From positions 1-16,146 of the forward strand of contig URVL01000039.1 in the NCBI GenBank assembly GCA_900551265.1: DNA of 16,146 bases. The letters run 5' to 3'. Under the pieces are notes generated by a model that saw only the letters and a program-made list of their open reading frames with translations, was not told the origin of the DNA and made no database searches. The stretch comes from an uncultured Eubacteriales bacterium. GTDB lineage: Bacteria; Bacillota; Clostridia; Oscillospirales; QAMX01. Positions 14,882-16,146 of the stretch are shown piece after piece (the stretch's first letter is position 1; every line of letters begins with the position of its first letter). The position numbers and the translations under genes were made by a program.

Positions 14882-15631
14882 ATGGTGATTAACGGTATTA
14901 CATACGATAGAGCCGGCCTAGCTGCGCTGATGGATTTTGCGGTTCTGGATCCTGGTACGACTGAGGTGGAATTGCGGGCTTGTGCTGAAACAACCATTCG
15001 GTACCAGTTTCGAGGCATGCATCCCAATCTGATATGGGCAGAACGCACCGCGGACCTTCTGGAAGGAACGGGGATCGAGACCGGGATTGTGGCTGCATTC
15101 CCGTTTGGGACACTGCCCACCTGCGAGAAGGTACGTGAGGTAGAAGCTGCCTGCCGGGTCATGCGCGGCAGGCCCGCCTGCATAGACTTTGTGACAAATG
15201 TGGGTGCGCTACGCGGAGGAGATTATCAGACTTATTCTCACGATATCTCTGAGGTGGTCAAAGCCGGTCATGCCTATGGCTATGTGGTGAAGGCTATCAT
15301 GGAGTCCGCGCTGCTGACAGATGAGGAACTGGCGGTTGGCTGCCGTCTGGCGGCAGAGGCGGGTATAGATTTTGTCAAAACGTCCTCCGGACGCAACGGT
15401 TCGCCTAATATACGTGCGATCCGCATTATGCGGGAAAACGTTGGAGAGCAGGTTGGCGTCAAATTTTCGGGCTTTGGGAGCTATAATGCCGCGCCGCTTG
15501 CCATTATGGCGATTGCGGCGGGGGCTACCAGGCTGGGATCACGCCGTGCGGATGCCATTATTGAGGAAATTGAAAGTTGTTACCAGGGTTTGGTGATCGA
15601 AAATAAAAGCGCGCATAAAAGAACTACCTAA
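14882..15631 (+). CDS. deoC: Deoxyribose-phosphate aldolase (DeoC) family protein
   Basis: A 249-residue TIM-barrel class I aldolase; DeoC cleaves 2-deoxyribose 5-phosphate to acetaldehyde and glyceraldehyde 3-phosphate. Catalytic residues are all present: Asp102 (ACIDFVTNVGAL), Lys137 (VVKAIMES), the Schiff-base Lys166 (FVKTSSG) and the proton-relay Lys194 (GVKFSGF). Other parts diverge from typical DeoC: the N-terminal IDHTLL-type motif reads MDFAVLDPG, and the loop after Lys194 reads SGFGSYNAAP instead of SGGIRT. The ATG at 14882 follows GAGGTGG. A longer frame from 14816 overlaps the FAD gene and has no ribosome site. It is last in the cluster, and its stop codon lies inside the terminator. 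The active site favours a working aldolase; the natural substrate may not be deoxyribose 5-phosphate. Confidence 0.87.
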   Translation: MVINGITYDRAGLAALMDFAVLDPGTTEVELRACAETTIRYQFRGMHPNLIWAERTADLLEGTGIETGIVAAFPFGTLPTCEKVREVEAACRVMRGRPACIDFVTNVGALRGGDYQTYSHDISEVVKAGHAYGYVVKAIMESALLTDEELAVGCRLAAEAGIDFVKTSSGRNGSPNIRAIRIMRENVGEQVGVKFSGFGSYNAAPLAIMAIAAGATRLGSRRADAIIEEIESCYQGLVIENKSAHKRTT

Positions 15632-15679
15632 AAAGCGCCCAAATCCGGGTTTAAATAACCCGTATTTGGGCGCTTTTTT
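15630..15679. terminator. Bidirectional terminator between deoC and the aldo/keto reductase gene
   Basis: AAAAAGCGCCCAAAT (15630-15644) pairs perfectly with ATTTGGGCGCTTTTT (15664-15678). After one C/T mismatch the stem continues as CGGGTT/AACCCG around the loop TAAAT. The A-run on the left is the T-run for the minus strand, so it can end both convergent transcripts. The deoC stop codon overlaps its first bases. Confidence 0.95.
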
Positions 15680-15685
15680 ATTAGA

Positions 15686-16146
15686 TTATCTGTTATAGGC
15701 AAACCGTGTGCCGGAAAGAGAATGCCAGACTGCATCGCACGCCGAGAAAACTTCCGTACAAAGTGGAGCGCCATCCAGCGTCGTCAGATTTTGCTGGAGT
15801 TGCGAAAGCTTGCTCACCCCGGTGATGACGCTTGTAACGCCGGGGCGTTGCGCGCACCATTTCATGGCAAGCTGTAAAATACTCATGCCATACTCCTGCG
15901 CAATGGCGGTTAACTTTTCCACGGCGGTGAAATTTTCATCTGACCAGTAGCGGTCGTAATACCCTTTATTATTGGCAAAACGCGTGTTGTCGGCCGGCGT
16001 ACCGGGCTTATGTTTTCCGGCAAGCAGTCCGGCAAACGAAAAGTCCCCGAACTGCGCGCCGCCGCTGCTTGACTTAACAAACCGGAAGGCATTCCCGACG
16101 TAGCCGCCGATATCCTGTGCGTTTATCAGCCGCGCGCTGTATTTTC
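15686..16146 (-). CDS. Aldo/keto reductase, C-terminal part (truncated by the window edge)
   Basis: The last 152 codons of a NAD(P)H-dependent aldo/keto reductase. The visible part contains FSFAGLLAGKHKPGTPADNT, then TAIAQEYGMSILQLAMKWC, PGVTSVITGVSKLSQLQQNL and a short C-terminal tail. The PGVTSVITGVSKLSQLQQN segment, from late in the barrel, corresponds to the nucleotide-phosphate-binding motif of the family (usual form IPG.(R/S)....N). The catalytic tyrosine and the start lie outside the window. Whole members have about 310-340 residues, so about half is visible. It converges on the deoC cluster and shares its terminator. Substrate cannot be inferred. Confidence 0.9.
   Translation of the reverse strand, partial: KYSARLINAQDIGGYVGNAFRFVKSSSGGAQFGDFSFAGLLAGKHKPGTPADNTRFANNKGYYDRYWSDENFTAVEKLTAIAQEYGMSILQLAMKWCAQRPGVTSVITGVSKLSQLQQNLTTLDGAPLCTEVFSACDAVWHSLSGTRFAYNR

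Overview
The window looks like chromosomal DNA of a Gram-positive, low-to-mid GC Clostridia-type bacterium (Firmicutes, plausibly a gut lineage). I base this on strong GGAGG-type Shine-Dalgarno sites, several TTG/GTG starts, sigma-A-like TTGACA/TATAAT promoters, hairpin-plus-T-run terminators, and the gene families present (MATE exporter, ComEC, GH25 lysozyme with an SLH-like tail, RlmI-type methyltransferase). The genus cannot be read from the sequence. No rRNA, tRNA, CRISPR array, insertion sequence or prophage cluster was seen; coding density is high.

Layout. Minus strand, 1-2480: the 5' part of a ribulokinase gene (araB, running off the left edge), preceded by an Eis-like GNAT acetyltransferase and an AraC-family regulator whose ends overlap. 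A 181-bp divergent promoter region then leads into a plus-strand MATE exporter (2662-4038). Next come comEC (4184-6457) and guaB (6561-8066), each with its own promoter; guaB ends at a strong terminator. A convergent RlmI-type rRNA methyltransferase (8156-9352, minus) is divergent from a GH25 lysozyme (9527-10318). A HAD-IIA phosphatase and a small Dabb protein form a two-gene unit (10396-11480) with its own promoter and terminator. A tight four-gene cluster follows: serine hydrolase, dUTPase, FAD-dependent oxidoreductase and DeoC aldolase (11553-15631). It ends at a bidirectional terminator shared with a convergent aldo/keto reductase that runs off the right edge.

How genes may work together. 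Regulator, acetyltransferase and MATE exporter share one divergent promoter region and could form a small detoxification or export module. The four-gene cluster is nearly gapless and almost certainly co-transcribed, but its pathway is not obvious. ComEC stands without comEA beside it, and its C-terminal beta-lactamase-like domain has lost all the residues expected to bind metal.

Most notable observations: (1) an IMP dehydrogenase that matches, down to active-site residue numbers (Cys319, Arg418, Tyr419), the unusual enzyme of the protist Tritrichomonas foetus as I remember it; (2) a ComEC with an intact channel domain but a dead nuclease-like domain; (3) the unexplained serine hydrolase/dUTPase/FAD oxidoreductase/DeoC cluster. 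Most of the rest reads as ordinary housekeeping or accessory sequence.
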